This document shows, in pieces, positions 25,206 to 36,832 of a DNA stretch of 64,000 bases; the stretch's first letter is position 1; the number at the start of each line of letters is the position of its first letter. The translations under genes were made by a program, and so were the position numbers. The stretch is from NCBI RefSeq assembly GCF_900182695.1, contig NZ_FXTK01000016.1:33301-97300 (forward strand). Reading direction: 5' to 3'. Source of the stretch: Paracoccus laeviglucosivorans. Lineage in GTDB: Bacteria; Pseudomonadota; Alphaproteobacteria; Rhodobacterales; Rhodobacteraceae. The notes below the pieces were generated by a model. The model worked only from the letters and a program-made list of their open reading frames with translations, searched no databases and was not told where the DNA came from.

Positions 25206-26477
25206 TTATCTTTCGCGCGCCACCAGCAGCTTGTCGATTCGGCGACCGTCAAGGTCCACCACCTCGATACGCCAGCCGTGCCAGGCCACGCTGTCGCCCA
25301 CCTGCGGGATCGCGCCCGCCAGATCCAGCACCAGCCCGGCTACGGTCGAGAAATCAAGATCCTCGCCCAGCGAAACCGAAAGGCGGTCGGCAAATTCATC
25401 GACCGGCATCCAGCCCGCGACCAGCATCGAGCCATCTTCGCGCTGGACCAGCTTGGGTTCGTCGTCATCAATGCCCGCGAATTCGCCGGTAATCGCCTCA
25501 AGCACGTCCATCGGCGTCACCACGCCTTCGAAATGGCCGTATTCGTCATAGACCAGCAGCATCTGACCCGGCGAGGCGCGCAACCGTGTGATGACCTCGG
25601 GGGCGTCCAGCGTTTCGGGGATGATGGGCGCGTCCTTCATCAGCTTGCGCAGGTCGAACTTGCTGGCATCCACGGCGATCAGGTCTGCACTGGCAACGAC
25701 GCCGATCATCTCGTTCTCGTCGCCATCCTGCACCGGCAGACGGGTGCGGTGGCTTTGCTGGAACTTGCGTGCCACGGTCGCATAGGTGTCGCTGACGTCG
25801 ATCGCGGCAATGTCGCGGCGCGGGGTCATAAGACCACGCGCGCTGCGGTCGGCGATGCGCATGACACCAGCGATCATCTCGGTTTCGGCGCGGTGGATCA
25901 CGCCTGCCGTCTCGGCCTCGGCGATGACAAGGCGGATTTCCTCATCCGAGATCGAGCGGTCATCCGCCCCGGTCTGGCCCAGCAAACGCAGCACCAGCTT
26001 GCCCGAACGATCCAGCAGCCAGACCAGCGGCGCGGCCACGCGGGAAATGCCGCGCATCAGCGGCGCGACCTTGGCAGCCACCGTTTCGGGCGAACGCAGC
26101 GCGATCTGCTTGGGCACCAGTTCGCCAAAGATCAGCGACATATAGGTGATGGCAACGACCACCCCCCCCATGCCAAGGGGCTGCGCCAGCGTGTCCGGCA
26201 CGCCCCAGCCCGGCAGCGCGTTTGCAAGGCGCGCGCCCAGCGTCGCACCCGAAAACGCGCCCGACAGCACGCCGACCAGCGTAATGCCGATCTGGACCGA
26301 ACTCAGGAAGCGGCCCGGATCCTCGGCCAGCCGCAGCGCGGTCTCGGCGCCGCCGTCGCCCCTGTCGGCCAGCACCTTCAGTCGCGCGGGGCGCGCCGAG
26401 ACGATGGCCAGCTCGGACATGGCCAAAAGGCCGTTGAGCAGGGTCAGAAGGACGACGATTAAGATTTCAATCCACAT
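25206..26477 (-). CDS. CNNM/CorC-type transmembrane transporter-like protein
   Basis: 423 residues. A DUF21 (CNNM) membrane domain with three to four helices (about 1-190) precedes a CBS-domain pair (about 210-335; LMTPRRDIAAIDVSD, LLVYDEYGHFEGVVTPMDVLEAI) and a CorC_HlyC domain (about 345-420). Such proteins are linked to Mg2+/Co2+ efflux and have often been named hemolysins without evidence for haemolysis. Cation is not predictable from sequence. Confidence 0.9.
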   Translation of the reverse strand: MWIEILIVVLLTLLNGLLAMSELAIVSARPARLKVLADRGDGGAETALRLAEDPGRFLSSVQIGITLVGVLSGAFSGATLGARLANALPGWGVPDTLAQPLGMGGVVVAITYMSLIFGELVPKQIALRSPETVAAKVAPLMRGISRVAAPLVWLLDRSGKLVLRLLGQTGADDRSISDEEIRLVIAEAETAGVIHRAETEMIAGVMRIADRSARGLMTPRRDIAAIDVSDTYATVARKFQQSHRTRLPVQDGDENEMIGVVASADLIAVDASKFDLRKLMKDAPIIPETLDAPEVITRLRASPGQMLLVYDEYGHFEGVVTPMDVLEAITGEFAGIDDDEPKLVQREDGSMLVAGWMPVDEFADRLSVSLGEDLDFSTVAGLVLDLAGAIPQVGDSVAWHGWRIEVVDLDGRRIDKLLVARER

Positions 26478-26512
26478 AAGGGGGTTTCAGGTCCAATCAG
26501 GATGCGCGTGGT

Positions 26513-27238
26513 TCATCCCAGAAACACGCGCGAGAAAAGAAAGATGACAGCCTTGATCATGGCATAGATCACGCCTGCGACAACGATCAGGGACAATGCG
26601 CCGGTGACGGCCCCGATGCCGACCCATAGCCCGTCGCGTTCCAGCAGGCCCAGCATCATCAGGCTGATCGCCAGCGCAGGCAGCATGTTGCCCAAGGGAA
26701 CAGGCATCAGGATGATGATGGCAAGCAGAAAACAGAACGCGCCCACGGCACGTTCGGCATTGTAGTTCACCAGCGCAGGCACGCGCGGACGCAGCAGTTT
26801 TTCCAGCCGCGCCAGCAGCGGCGCGATCCGCAGGACCAGCGCCGCGAAATCGCCCCGCGCAAAGGTCCGCTGCGCGATGACCGGGGGCAGCCATGGCGTG
26901 CGGCCCAGCATCAGCTGGAATGTCAGATAGACCATCGGCAGGCCAAGGATCGCGGAAAGTCCGGGCGGCCCCGGCACGACATTGGGCGCGGCAAATATCA
27001 AAACCAGTGCCGCCAGCGCCTGACCGGGCATCAATGTCAGCAAGTCGGCCATGGCAATGCGTTCGCGGGTTTCGTCATTGGCAAGCTGCGTCAGGCGCTG
27101 CGAAAGGCTTTTCCGCGCTTGGCGTCTTGGTTGGCCGGGCTCCGGCTCGGGTTCATCCGCTATGGGGATGACTGGATCGACCTCGCCCAGCCCGCGTCTT
27201 CGCGAAGGCTCGGACTTGTCGGAACTGTCGTCGATCAT
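26513..27238 (-). CDS. ExoD-like exopolysaccharide-associated membrane protein
   Basis: 241 residues. A charged N-terminus (1 to about 45) precedes an ExoD-family region with about five helices, including PGQALAALVLIFAAPNVVPGPPG, GLPMVYLTFQLMLGR and RAVGAFCFLLAIIILMPVPLGNMLPA. Rhizobial ExoD is needed for normal exopolysaccharide production and alkali tolerance, but its biochemical role is unknown. It is read with the CNNM-type gene after a 35-base gap. No polysaccharide genes are near. Confidence 0.85.
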   Translation of the reverse strand: MIDDSSDKSEPSRRRGLGEVDPVIPIADEPEPEPGQPRRQARKSLSQRLTQLANDETRERIAMADLLTLMPGQALAALVLIFAAPNVVPGPPGLSAILGLPMVYLTFQLMLGRTPWLPPVIAQRTFARGDFAALVLRIAPLLARLEKLLRPRVPALVNYNAERAVGAFCFLLAIIILMPVPLGNMLPALAISLMMLGLLERDGLWVGIGAVTGALSLIVVAGVIYAMIKAVIFLFSRVFLG

Positions 27239-27336
27239 CTAGGTCGGCGGCTTTTTCCGTTTCAGAACGCCCTTATTCTATCAACGGATTTCGCAAGGAC
27301 AACCGCTCATGCGGTGCATGGGGCGATTTGTCTGCC

Positions 27337-27369
27337 AAAACCTGCGGCGGCCTGCGCCAGCCACCGCAG
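27337..27369 (-). terminator. Rho-independent terminator of the old-yellow-enzyme gene
   Basis: On the minus strand a ten-base-pair stem (CTGCGGTGGC with GCCGCCGCAG, one G-U pair) closes an eight-base loop and is followed by GTTTTG. It begins ten bases past the stop. Confidence 0.7.
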
Positions 27370-27378
27370 TCGCATATC

Positions 27379-28482
27379 CTAACGGATGAACAGCTTGGGT
27401 GCGCTTCGCGGTGCGGCTGCAAGAAACTGCGGCCCGGTTTTGACCTGTGCGCCCAGGGCTGCCGCGGCGTGCCAGGGCCAGCGCGGGTCGTAAAGAACGG
27501 TTCGGCCAAGCGCGATCATATCCGCTTCGCCCGTGGCAACGATCGCCTCGGCCTGTTCTGGCGCGGTGATCAGCCCGACAGCGACCACGGGCATCGAGAC
27601 CGCCTGCCTGATCGCACGGGCCAGCGGAACCTGATAGCTTGGGCCGATGGGGATCTGTTGTCCTGCGTCCAGCCCGCCGCTGGAAACATGGATCGCGTCG
27701 CAGCCGCGTTCTTCAAGCGCGCGGGCAAAGGCGATGTTACCTTCGACATCCCAGCCGCCGGGTGCCCAGTCGGTGCCTGACACGCGGATTGTCACCGGAT
27801 AGCCCGCAGGCACGGCAGCGCGCACGGCATCGAACACCTCCAACGGGAAGCGCAGGCGATTTTCCAGACTGCCGCCATATTCGTCGCGACGCATATTCGA
27901 CAAAGGCGACAGGAACTGATGCAGCAGATAGCCATGCGCGGCATGGATCTGAATCGCGTCGATGCCCAGCCGAACGGCGCGGCGGGCGGCTGCGGCAAAG
28001 GCGTCGCGCACGCGGTCCAGACCCGCCTGGTCCAGCGCCACTGGCGGATTGTCCGCATCGCGGAACGGCAGGTCCGAGGATGAGACGGTCTGCCAGCCGT
28101 TCTCGGCATCCGGCGCGATCTGCCCACCGCCGTCCCAAGGCCGCGCGGTGGATGCCTTGCGCCCGGCATGGGCCAGCTGAATCGCGATGGGCATGTCGGA
28201 CCACGCACGGATGCCTTTCAGCACGCGCCCCATGGCGTCTTCGGTCGCATCGTCCCACAGGCCCACATCGGCATAGCTGATGCGACCTTCGGGTTCGACG
28301 GCCGTCGCCTCGATCGTCAGGATCGCCGCGCCCGATTGGGCCAGCGTGCCCAGATGCATCAGGTGCCAATCAGTCATCTGCCCATCCACCGCGGAATACT
28401 GGCACATGGGCGCGATCACGATGCGGTTGGAAAGAGTCGAGCCGCCGATCTGGATCGGCTGAAATAGCTTGGGTTGGGACAT
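27379..28482 (-). CDS. Old-yellow-enzyme NADH:flavin oxidoreductase (YqjM-type)
   Basis: 367 residues, a single TIM barrel with FMN. The start KLFQPIQIGGSTLSNRIVIAPMCQYSA, including a Cys near residue 26, plus GQMTDWHLMHLG, IQLAHAGRKAS and IHAAHGYLLHQFLSP (His pair for substrate binding) mark the thermophilic-like/YqjM subclass. The enzyme reduces activated C=C bonds with NADPH or NADH; its physiological substrate is unknown, and stress from electrophiles is a common guess. No signal peptide. A terminator follows. Confidence 0.9.
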   Translation of the reverse strand: MSQPKLFQPIQIGGSTLSNRIVIAPMCQYSAVDGQMTDWHLMHLGTLAQSGAAILTIEATAVEPEGRISYADVGLWDDATEDAMGRVLKGIRAWSDMPIAIQLAHAGRKASTARPWDGGGQIAPDAENGWQTVSSSDLPFRDADNPPVALDQAGLDRVRDAFAAAARRAVRLGIDAIQIHAAHGYLLHQFLSPLSNMRRDEYGGSLENRLRFPLEVFDAVRAAVPAGYPVTIRVSGTDWAPGGWDVEGNIAFARALEERGCDAIHVSSGGLDAGQQIPIGPSYQVPLARAIRQAVSMPVVAVGLITAPEQAEAIVATGEADMIALGRTVLYDPRWPWHAAAALGAQVKTGPQFLAAAPRSAPKLFIR

Positions 28483-28542
28483 GCTGCCCTCCTGCTGTTC
28501 TTGCCCATGTCAGTTAGGCGATGAACGGCAGGAGGCAAGCCC

Positions 28543-29313
28543 CTAGAAACTGTTTCGTTCGTGATAGGTGCGCAGAAAGGACTGAATGCGCGCGTCCTGC
28601 GGCTGGTGCAGGATGCTGGCGGGATCACCCGCCGCAATCAACTCTCCCGCGTCCATGAAGGCCACCTGATCCGCGACATGGGCGGCAAAGCCCATTTCAT
28701 GCGTGACCACGACCATGGTCATGCCCTCGGCGGCAAGGGTCTTCATCACGGTCAGCACCTCGCCCACCAGTTCGGGGTCCAAGGCGCTGGTCGGTTCGTC
28801 AAACAGCATCAGCCGCGGTTCCATCGCGATGGCGCGGGCAATCGCCACGCGCTGCTGCTGACCGCCAGAAAGGCGCGACGGGTGGTTGGCCATCTTGTCG
28901 CCCAGACCCACCTTGCGCAGCGCATCTTCGGCCCGCGCCTGCGCATCGCGTTTGGACAGGCCACGGACGCGGATCAGCCCCTCGGCCACGTTTTCCAGCG
29001 CGGTCATGTGCGGCCACAGATTGAACTGCTGGAACACCATGCCGATGGAACGCCGCATCTCGCGCAGCTTGCGACCGGACATCTTGCGGCCCGGCGCGTC
29101 ATAGCCGATCAGCTGGCCGTCGATCCGCACCTCGCCCGCGTCATATTCCTCAAGGAAATTGATGCAGCGCAAAAGCGTGGACTTGCCCGAGCCGGACGGT
29201 CCGATCAGGCAGGTCACCTTGCCCGGCGGAATGGTAAGGTCCACATTCTTCAACGCCTGAAACGGGCCGTAGAACTTGTTGACCTTGCGGATCTCGACTT
29301 GGGATGCCTGCAT
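28543..29313 (-). CDS. Polar amino acid ABC importer, ATP-binding subunit
   Basis: 256 residues, HisP/GlnQ type. Walker A is GPSGSGKST (about 39-47), followed by [15 protein letters not shown], the signature [16 protein letters not shown] and [16 protein letters not shown], with a final H-loop VTHEMGFA. It powers import of a polar amino acid. Last of a four-gene set (binding protein, two permeases, ATPase) that follows hutU on the same strand, so histidine is the most likely ligand; glutamine or other polar amino acids remain possible. Confidence 0.9.
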   Translation of the reverse strand: MQASQVEIRKVNKFYGPFQALKNVDLTIPPGKVTCLIGPSGSGKSTLLRCINFLEEYDAGEVRIDGQLIGYDAPGRKMSGRKLREMRRSIGMVFQQFNLWPHMTALENVAEGLIRVRGLSKRDAQARAEDALRKVGLGDKMANHPSRLSGGQQQRVAIARAIAMEPRLMLFDEPTSALDPELVGEVLTVMKTLAAEGMTMVVVTHEMGFAAHVADQVAFMDAGELIAAGDPASILHQPQDARIQSFLRTYHERNSF

Positions 29314-29316
29314 CGG

Positions 29317-29982
29317 TCAGGTCCTTTCGGTTAGCAGATGGCGGGTGATGCGCCGCTCCAGACGGCGGCCCAGACGCGAGATGGTTTCGACCAGCGCCCA
29401 GAAGAACAGGGCAAGCACAAGATTGGCTTCCAGATAGCGGAAGGTTTCCGTGGACATGCGCTGAACCTGATACATCAATTCGGGGACAGTGATGATCGAC
29501 AGGATCACCGTTTCCTTGGTCAGGATGATCGAGAAGTTGACCAGTGCAGGCAAGGCCGACACCAACCCAAGCGGCAGCAGGATGCGCCGGACGATCGTCA
29601 GTTCGGCCATGCCGATGGCCCGCGCCGCCTCGATCTGGCCCACTGGAACCGCGCGAAAGCCCGAGCGGAAGATTTCCGCAAAATAGGGACTGCCATAAAT
29701 CGTCAGGCCAAGCAGGCCCGCAGGAACCGCATCCAGCCGCAGCCCGATCAGCGGCCCGCCGTAATACAGCACGAACAGCTGCACCAGAAATGGGGTGCCG
29801 CGGATGATCTCGATATAGGCCTGAATGATCCAACGGACCCAGCGCGCGGCGTAGCGTTGCACCAGTGCGATCAGCAGCCCCAGCGCCATGGCGAATATCG
29901 TGCCAAGCGCCCAGCACAGAACGGTGTTGCCAAAGCCCCGCAGCAGCATGGGGCCGTATTGTTGCAGGATGCCGAAATCCAT
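29317..29982 (-). CDS. Polar amino acid ABC importer, permease 1
   Basis: 221 residues, with five hydrophobic helices and the HisMQ-type EAA region (GMAELTIVRRILLPLGL preceded by GQIEAARAI). The ABC-coupling helix sits in that segment. The ATG at 29982 shares one base with the stop of the other permease (TGATG), so the two are translated together and likely form a heterodimer. Confidence 0.88.
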   Translation of the reverse strand: MDFGILQQYGPMLLRGFGNTVLCWALGTIFAMALGLLIALVQRYAARWVRWIIQAYIEIIRGTPFLVQLFVLYYGGPLIGLRLDAVPAGLLGLTIYGSPYFAEIFRSGFRAVPVGQIEAARAIGMAELTIVRRILLPLGLVSALPALVNFSIILTKETVILSIITVPELMYQVQRMSTETFRYLEANLVLALFFWALVETISRLGRRLERRITRHLLTERT

Positions 29983-30629
29983 CAGATCGCCGTCCTGTGT
30001 TCAAGATAGCGGCCCAGCGCCGAAAGGCACAGGTTGATCGCCAGATAGATGCAGGCGGCAGCGATATAGACCTCAAGCGGGCGGAATGTCGTCGCGGCCT
30101 GCGCCTGACTGGCGCGGGTGATTTCCAGAATGCCCACGACCGATACCAGCGAGGACGCCTTTACCAGCAGGATCAGCTCATTGATCAGCGCGGGCAGCGA
30201 CATGGTGACGGCTTGCGGCAGGATCACGCGGCCCCAGATATGATGCGGGGCCATGCCGATCGCCGCGGCGGCCTCGGCCTGACCCTTGGGCAGCGCGGCA
30301 ATGGCCCCGCGCCAGATTTCGCTGATATAGGCGCTGGCGCAGATACCTACGGTCACCACGGCAGCGACGATGGCGGGCACATCAATGCCGATGACGGGCA
30401 GCGTGTAATAAAAGACCAGCAGTTGCACCAACAGCGGCACGCCGCGCAGAAAGCTGACCCAGACGGCGGCAAAGCCGCGCAGTGCGGCATAGGGCGACAG
30501 GCGCGCCGCGCAGATCAGCGTGCCGATCACCAGACCCAGCGCGATGCCCAGTCCCGAAATCAGCAGCGTATAGCGCGCCGCCCAGATGAGCGGCTCGAAA
30601 GCCTGAAGAAAGACGGGGATCGAAAACAT
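29982..30629 (-). CDS. Polar amino acid ABC importer, permease 2
   Basis: 215 residues from the ATG at 30629. The longer in-frame extension upstream runs back into the binding-protein gene and was rejected. Five hydrophobic helices and an EAA loop (GQAEAAAAIGMAPHHIWGRVILP) are present. It pairs with permease 1. A GC-rich stem-loop separates it from the binding-protein gene. Confidence 0.88.
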   Translation of the reverse strand: MFSIPVFLQAFEPLIWAARYTLLISGLGIALGLVIGTLICAARLSPYAALRGFAAVWVSFLRGVPLLVQLLVFYYTLPVIGIDVPAIVAAVVTVGICASAYISEIWRGAIAALPKGQAEAAAAIGMAPHHIWGRVILPQAVTMSLPALINELILLVKASSLVSVVGILEITRASQAQAATTFRPLEVYIAAACIYLAINLCLSALGRYLEHRTAI

Positions 30630-30650
30630 GCGCGCCCTTGTGTTGAAGAC

Positions 30651-30669
30651 GGGCGGGATGGACCCGCCC
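30651..30669 (-). other. Intercistronic stem-loop after the binding-protein gene
   Basis: A seven-base-pair GGGCGGG/CCCGCCC stem with a five-base loop lies in the 49-base gap between the solute-binding-protein gene and permease 2. Such hairpins often stabilise the upstream binding-protein message or partly attenuate, giving more binding protein than permease. There is no U-run. Confidence 0.5.
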
Positions 30670-30678
30670 GCGATGGCT

Positions 30679-31494
30679 TTAGTTGGTCGGGACTTCGCGG
30701 GGAAGCTCGGTATAGGCGCCCAGCCATTTTTCCTGAATTGCCTTGACGCGGCCGTCATCGGTCATCTTCAGCAGCGCGTCATTGATGGCGGTGGCAAAGC
30801 TGGCACTGTCGTCACCCTTGCGCAGCACCCATGCGAAATAGGTCGGCGGACCGAAATTCGCGGGCTCGAACATGGCAAAGCTTTCGGGGCGGTTCTTGAC
30901 CAGATAGGTCAGGTTGGGCAGCGAACCCGCCACCGCGTCCAGACGGCCCGTCGCCAGATCGGCATAAGCTTCGTCCGTGGTGCCGTATTCCTTGATGGTG
31001 ACGCCGCCCAGTTCCTTGCCAAACGCCTCAAGCGCGCGGAACTGCGCCGTGCCCTGCTGGACGCCGACGGTTTTGCCCGCAATATCCTTGGGCTCCTTCA
31101 TGTCGCTATTGGCCGATTTGACCAGCGCGACGGTCGCATCCGCGATCGGCAGCGTGAAGGTGTAACGCTCCAGCCGTTCGGGCGTGATGGTGACGGGGGC
31201 GATCACGATGTCGAACTTCTTGACCTCAAGCCCCGGCAGCTCGGCGGTCCAGGGGATATCCTGATAGACCGGCTCAGCGCCGATTTCCTTGGACACTTCG
31301 TCGAACAGGTCCTTGGTCATGCCTTCGTAAGTGCCGTTGGTCAGCATGTCGAAGGGCGCATAGTGCATGTCGGTCGCGGTGACGATCTTGCCCGCGGCCT
31401 TCACATCGGCCAGCTGGTCGGCCATCGCGGCAGGCGCAGCCGCCATCGCGGCAAGGCCAAGCAGCGCGGCCCTGAGGCTTGTTTGAAAGGTCAT
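30679..31494 (-). CDS. Polar amino acid periplasmic binding protein
   Basis: 271 residues. A Sec signal (about 1-25, ending AAMA) is followed by the SBP_bac_3 fold: GKIVTATDMHYAPFDML, DLFDEVSKEIG, KFDIVIAPVTITPERL and IAGKTVGVQQGTAQFRALEAF. It collects an amino acid in the periplasm for the two permeases. Position directly after hutIHGU suggests histidine or urocanate uptake. The ligand-binding residues do not settle it. Confidence 0.9.
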   Translation of the reverse strand: MTFQTSLRAALLGLAAMAAAPAAMADQLADVKAAGKIVTATDMHYAPFDMLTNGTYEGMTKDLFDEVSKEIGAEPVYQDIPWTAELPGLEVKKFDIVIAPVTITPERLERYTFTLPIADATVALVKSANSDMKEPKDIAGKTVGVQQGTAQFRALEAFGKELGGVTIKEYGTTDEAYADLATGRLDAVAGSLPNLTYLVKNRPESFAMFEPANFGPPTYFAWVLRKGDDSASFATAINDALLKMTDDGRVKAIQEKWLGAYTELPREVPTN

Positions 31495-31521
31495 TTCTCT
31501 CTCCGTTGTTGGACGTGGTAT

Positions 31522-31555
31522 GGGCGCGACAACGGTGCGTTGCGCCGTCGCGCCC
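31522..31555 (-). other. Intercistronic stem-loop between hutU and the amino acid importer
   Basis: Nine-base arms GGGCGCGAC (31522-31530) and GTCGCGCCC (31547-31555) pair perfectly across a 16-base loop in the 66-base gap. No U-run follows on the minus strand. It may mark partial termination or RNA processing between the hut genes and the importer. Confidence 0.5.
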
Positions 31556-31560
31556 TTTCA

Positions 31561-33225
<1,665 letters not shown>

Positions 33226-33228
33226 GTC

Positions 33229-34020
33229 TTACGCCTTCAGTTCGGCGGCCAGCGCCGCAAGTTTCGTCAGGATCGCGCCCAGCGTGACACGCAATTCGCG
33301 CGACTTGTCCGGGTCATAGGCAAAGGGCGGGGCCTCATGCGTCAGATGGGTCGATTGGGCCAGCTCCATCTGGATCGCGTGGACGCCCGTGCCCGGCTGT
33401 CCGTAATGCCGCGTCGTCCAGCCGCCCTTGAAGCGCCCGTTCAAGACGCAGGGGCGGCCGGTCGCGGCTGCGACCTCATGCACGGCGGCCTCGATGGCCG
33501 GCGCGCATGACGCCCCGCTATTGGTGCCGATGTTGAAATCGGGCAGCGTGCCGGGAAACAGGAACGGGATATGGCTGCGGATCGAGTGGCAGTCGTAAAG
33601 CACCGCCACCCCATGCCGCGCCCGGACCCGCGCAATTTCCGAGGCCAGCGCCGCATGATAGGGCGCATGGAACTGTTCGCGCCGCGCGGCGATGTCATCG
33701 GGCGTGGGCGACACGTCCCAGATCGGTTCGCCGTCGAAATCGGTCAGCGGCACAAGGCCCGTGGTGTTCTGGCCGGGATACAGGCTGGCATCGTCCGGCC
33801 CGCGATTCGCGTCGATGACATAGCGGTGAAACGTCGCCCGCACCGTCGTCACGCCGGGCAGCAGCCCATCATAAAGCTGCTCGATATGCCAGTCGGTATC
33901 GGCCAGCAGCTGCCCCCGCGCATTCAGCGCCGCGTGAATATGGCGCGGCAGCCATGTGCCGGTATGCGGCAGGCCAAGGATGACCGGGCTGTCGCCCTGG
34001 GCGACCTGAACGGGGATCAT
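33229..34020 (-). CDS. hutG: N-formylglutamate deformylase
   Basis: 263 residues from the ATG at 34020, overlapping the hutH stop as ATGA; the longer frame upstream was rejected. Zn-hydrolase of the N-formylglutamate amidohydrolase family: [11 protein letters not shown] at 14-24, [24 protein letters not shown] and [11 protein letters not shown]. It releases formate and glutamate, the last step of the five-step route that goes with hutF. This fixes the pathway as the formylglutamate branch and not the formamide branch. Confidence 0.93.
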   Translation of the reverse strand: MIPVQVAQGDSPVILGLPHTGTWLPRHIHAALNARGQLLADTDWHIEQLYDGLLPGVTTVRATFHRYVIDANRGPDDASLYPGQNTTGLVPLTDFDGEPIWDVSPTPDDIAARREQFHAPYHAALASEIARVRARHGVAVLYDCHSIRSHIPFLFPGTLPDFNIGTNSGASCAPAIEAAVHEVAAATGRPCVLNGRFKGGWTTRHYGQPGTGVHAIQMELAQSTHLTHEAPPFAYDPDKSRELRVTLGAILTKLAALAAELKA

Positions 34021-35558
34021 GGGTGCACCTCGGCCAAAAGGCCCGTGGGAACGGCGGCGACCAGCACACCGTCGCGAACCAGCCGCGCGGCCTGCACCAG
34101 ATCGGGGGCCAGATAGCGGTCCTGATCCAGCGGCTGCACTGTGCGCCGCAGTGCCCCCATCACCGCCTGCAACGGCCCCGAGGTCGCCAGCGGCGCGCGA
34201 AACTCGACCCCCGCAGCAGCGCAAAGCGCCTCGATCCCGATGATCTGGGCAAGGTTCGCGTTCATGCGGCCCAGCCGCCGCGCACCATGCGCGGCCATGC
34301 TGACGTGATCCTCCTGATTGGCGCTGGTCGGCGTGGAATCCGTGCTGCAGGGATTGGCCAGATGCTTGTTTTCGCTCATCAGTGCGGCGCTGGTGACTTC
34401 TGCGATCATCAGCCCGCTGTTCAACCCCGGATCGGGCGTCAGAAAGGGCGGCAGGTCATGCGACAGCGTGGGATCCACCATCAGCGCGATGCGGCGCTGG
34501 GAAATCGCCCCGATCTCGGCCACGGCCAGCGCGATCTGGTCGGCGGCAAAGGCCACCGGCTCGGCATGGAAATTCCCGCCCGACACGATCCGGTCCGCCC
34601 CCACCAGCACCAGCGGGTTGTCGGTGGCGGCATTCGCCTCGATCTCCAGCGTGCGGCCTGCCTGCCACAGCAGATCGATGCAGGCACCCGTGACCTGCGG
34701 CTGGCAGCGGATGCAATAGGGGTCCTGCACGCGGCTGTCGCCGGTGCGGTGGCTTTCGCGGATGGCGCTGCCCTCCATCAGCCCGCGAATGGCGCGGGCC
34801 GCGACGATCTGGCCGCGATGGCCGCGCAGGGTGTGAATTTCGTCCAGAAACGGCGCGGTCGATCCCATGATCGCATCCGTGGACAGCGCCGACACCACCA
34901 GCGCCGCACGGGCCGAGGCGAAGGCATCGAACAGCCCCGCCAGCGCGAATGCGGTCGAAACCTGCGTGCCGTTGATCAGCGCCAGCCCTTCCTTGGCGGC
35001 CAACACCACCGGCGTCAGGCCAGCGGCGGCCAAGGCGTCGGCCCCCGACATCTCATGTCCCTGATGGACCGCGCGGCCTTCGCCCAGCAGGACGGCAGCC
35101 ATATGCGCCAGCGGTGCCAGATCGCCCGACGCCCCGACCGAGCCCTGGGCCGGGATCACCGGCAGCACGCCGCGGGCCAGCATCTCTTCGATCAGCGCCA
35201 CGACCTCGGGGCGCACGCCCGAAGCGCCGCGGCCCAGCGACAACAGCTTCAGCACCATGATCAGCCGCACGGTCGCGGGTTCGACCGCCTCGCCCACGCC
35301 GCAGCAATGCGACAGGATCAGGTTGCGTTGCAGCGTGGCCGTATCGCCCGCCGCGATCTTGATCGAGGCGAGTTTGCCAAAGCCCGTATTCACCCCGTAG
35401 ACCGGATCATCCCCGTTTGCCGCCGCCGCGATCCGCGCAGCCGAGGCATTGATGCCCGGACGGGCGCTGTCGGCCAGCCGCACCACCAGCCCGTTGCGCC
35501 AGACGTTTTCCAGTTGCGCCAGCGTGGCGTCGCCGGGGGTCAGGATCAGTTCAGACAA
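34017..35558 (-). CDS. hutH: Histidine ammonia-lyase
   Basis: 513 residues. The Ala-Ser-Gly triad that forms the MIO cofactor is at 143-145 in [12 protein letters not shown]. Other markers are [20 protein letters not shown] and [15 protein letters not shown]. It deaminates histidine to urocanate. I place the start at a TTG (35558-35556), because GGAGG lies seven bases upstream and the hutI stop overlaps there, giving the family-typical opening SELILTPG. The ATG at 35582 would also be in frame, giving eight extra residues. Confidence 0.95.
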   Translation of the reverse strand: MSELILTPGDATLAQLENVWRNGLVVRLADSARPGINASAARIAAAANGDDPVYGVNTGFGKLASIKIAAGDTATLQRNLILSHCCGVGEAVEPATVRLIMVLKLLSLGRGASGVRPEVVALIEEMLARGVLPVIPAQGSVGASGDLAPLAHMAAVLLGEGRAVHQGHEMSGADALAAAGLTPVVLAAKEGLALINGTQVSTAFALAGLFDAFASARAALVVSALSTDAIMGSTAPFLDEIHTLRGHRGQIVAARAIRGLMEGSAIRESHRTGDSRVQDPYCIRCQPQVTGACIDLLWQAGRTLEIEANAATDNPLVLVGADRIVSGGNFHAEPVAFAADQIALAVAEIGAISQRRIALMVDPTLSHDLPPFLTPDPGLNSGLMIAEVTSAALMSENKHLANPCSTDSTPTSANQEDHVSMAAHGARRLGRMNANLAQIIGIEALCAAAGVEFRAPLATSGPLQAVMGALRRTVQPLDQDRYLAPDLVQAARLVRDGVLVAAVPTGLLAEVHP

Positions 35559-36738
35559 ATTCGCCTCCGACGATGCGGGCATGAAGGGGATTGAAGCCGA
35601 TGCGATAGGTCAGCTCTGCCGGGTGGCCCGCGTCCCAGACCGCCAGATCGGCGCGCAGTCCGGGGGCGATCTGGCCGCGATCGGCCAGCCCCAGCGCGCG
35701 GGCGGCATGATGCGTCACCCCCGCCAGGCATTCGGCGGGCGTCATGCGAAACAGCGTGGCCCCCATGTTCATCGCCAAAAGGATCGAGGTCATGGGCGAG
35801 GTGCCGGGATTGCAATCCGTGGCCAGCGCCATCGGTACACCCGCCTGACGCAGCGCGGCGACGGGCGGCAGTTGCGTTTCGCGCAGGGTATAGAACGCAC
35901 CGGGCAACATCACCGCCACCGTGCCCGATGCGGCCATCGCGCCGATGCCGTCCGGTCCCAGATATTCCAGATGATCCGCCGACAGTGCGTGATGCCGCGC
36001 CGCCATGGCCGCACCGCCAAGATCGGACAACTGTTCGGCATGCAGTTTCACCGGCAGCTCAAGATTGGCGGCGTGATCAAAGATCGCCGCCATTTCATCG
36101 CGCGAAAAGGCGATGCCTTCGCAAAACCCGTCCACCGCGTCGATCAGCCCCAGCGCGTGGCCTTGGTCCATGCCCGCCAGCACCACATCGCGGATATAGG
36201 CGGCCCGGTCGGTGCATTCGGGCGGCAATGCATGGGCCGCCAACCAAGACGTCCGCACCGTCACCGGGCGCATCTGCGCAATATGTCGGGCGACGCGCAG
36301 CATCTTCAGCTCGGTCTGGACATCCAGACCATAGCCCGATTTGATCTCCAGCGTGGTCACGCCCTCGGCCAGCAGGTGATCGACGCGCTTCAGCGCGCTG
36401 GCCAGCAGCGTCTCCTCATCCTCGGCGCGGGTGGCCCGCACGCTGGAGACGATGCCGCCACCAGCCCGCGCGATGTCGGCATAGCTTGCGCCCTCCAGCC
36501 GCATTTCGAATTCGCGTGCACGGTCGCCGCCGAAAACAATATGGGTGTGGCAGTCGATCAGACCCGGCGTGACCAGTCGCCCGCCCAGATCGTGCATACT
36601 GGCCGCATATTCGGCGGGTATCTGCGACTGTGGGCCGACCCAAAGGATGCGCCCCTTGTCGATCACGATGGCGCCTTGCGGGATCAGGTCATAGCCGTCC
36701 GTCATCCGGGCAAGACAGGCGTTCGTCAGGGTAATCAC
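35551..36738 (-). CDS. hutI: Imidazolonepropionase
   Basis: 395 residues from a GTG at 36738 with AGGAG nine bases upstream. An amidohydrolase: metal ligands in [12 protein letters not shown], a [14 protein letters not shown] segment, [21 protein letters not shown] and [10 protein letters not shown]. It opens imidazolonepropionate to formiminoglutamate. First gene of the leftward hutIHGU unit, divergent from hutF. Confidence 0.96.
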   Translation of the reverse strand: MITLTNACLARMTDGYDLIPQGAIVIDKGRILWVGPQSQIPAEYAASMHDLGGRLVTPGLIDCHTHIVFGGDRAREFEMRLEGASYADIARAGGGIVSSVRATRAEDEETLLASALKRVDHLLAEGVTTLEIKSGYGLDVQTELKMLRVARHIAQMRPVTVRTSWLAAHALPPECTDRAAYIRDVVLAGMDQGHALGLIDAVDGFCEGIAFSRDEMAAIFDHAANLELPVKLHAEQLSDLGGAAMAARHHALSADHLEYLGPDGIGAMAASGTVAVMLPGAFYTLRETQLPPVAALRQAGVPMALATDCNPGTSPMTSILLAMNMGATLFRMTPAECLAGVTHHAARALGLADRGQIAPGLRADLAVWDAGHPAELTYRIGFNPLHARIVGGEFV

Positions 36739-36768
36739 CGGACAGCTCCTGCATTGATCTGTGATGTT

Positions 36769-36807
36769 TCTATGTCTAGGCTTAATGAAACTCTATGTCT
36801 AAACTTA
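36769..36807. promoter_or_regulatory. Two direct repeats in the hutI/hutF divergent gap, candidate HutC operators
   Basis: TCTATGTCTAGGCTTA (36769-36784) and TCTATGTCTAAACTTA (36792-36807) differ at two positions and are offset by 23 bases, about two helical turns. They fill most of the 94-base gap between the oppositely transcribed hutI and hutF. The HutC gene follows hutF. No clear palindrome was seen, which is unusual for a GntR-family site. Confidence 0.5.
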
Positions 36808-36832
36808 TTTTGGCACAAAGAAGGGCAGACCG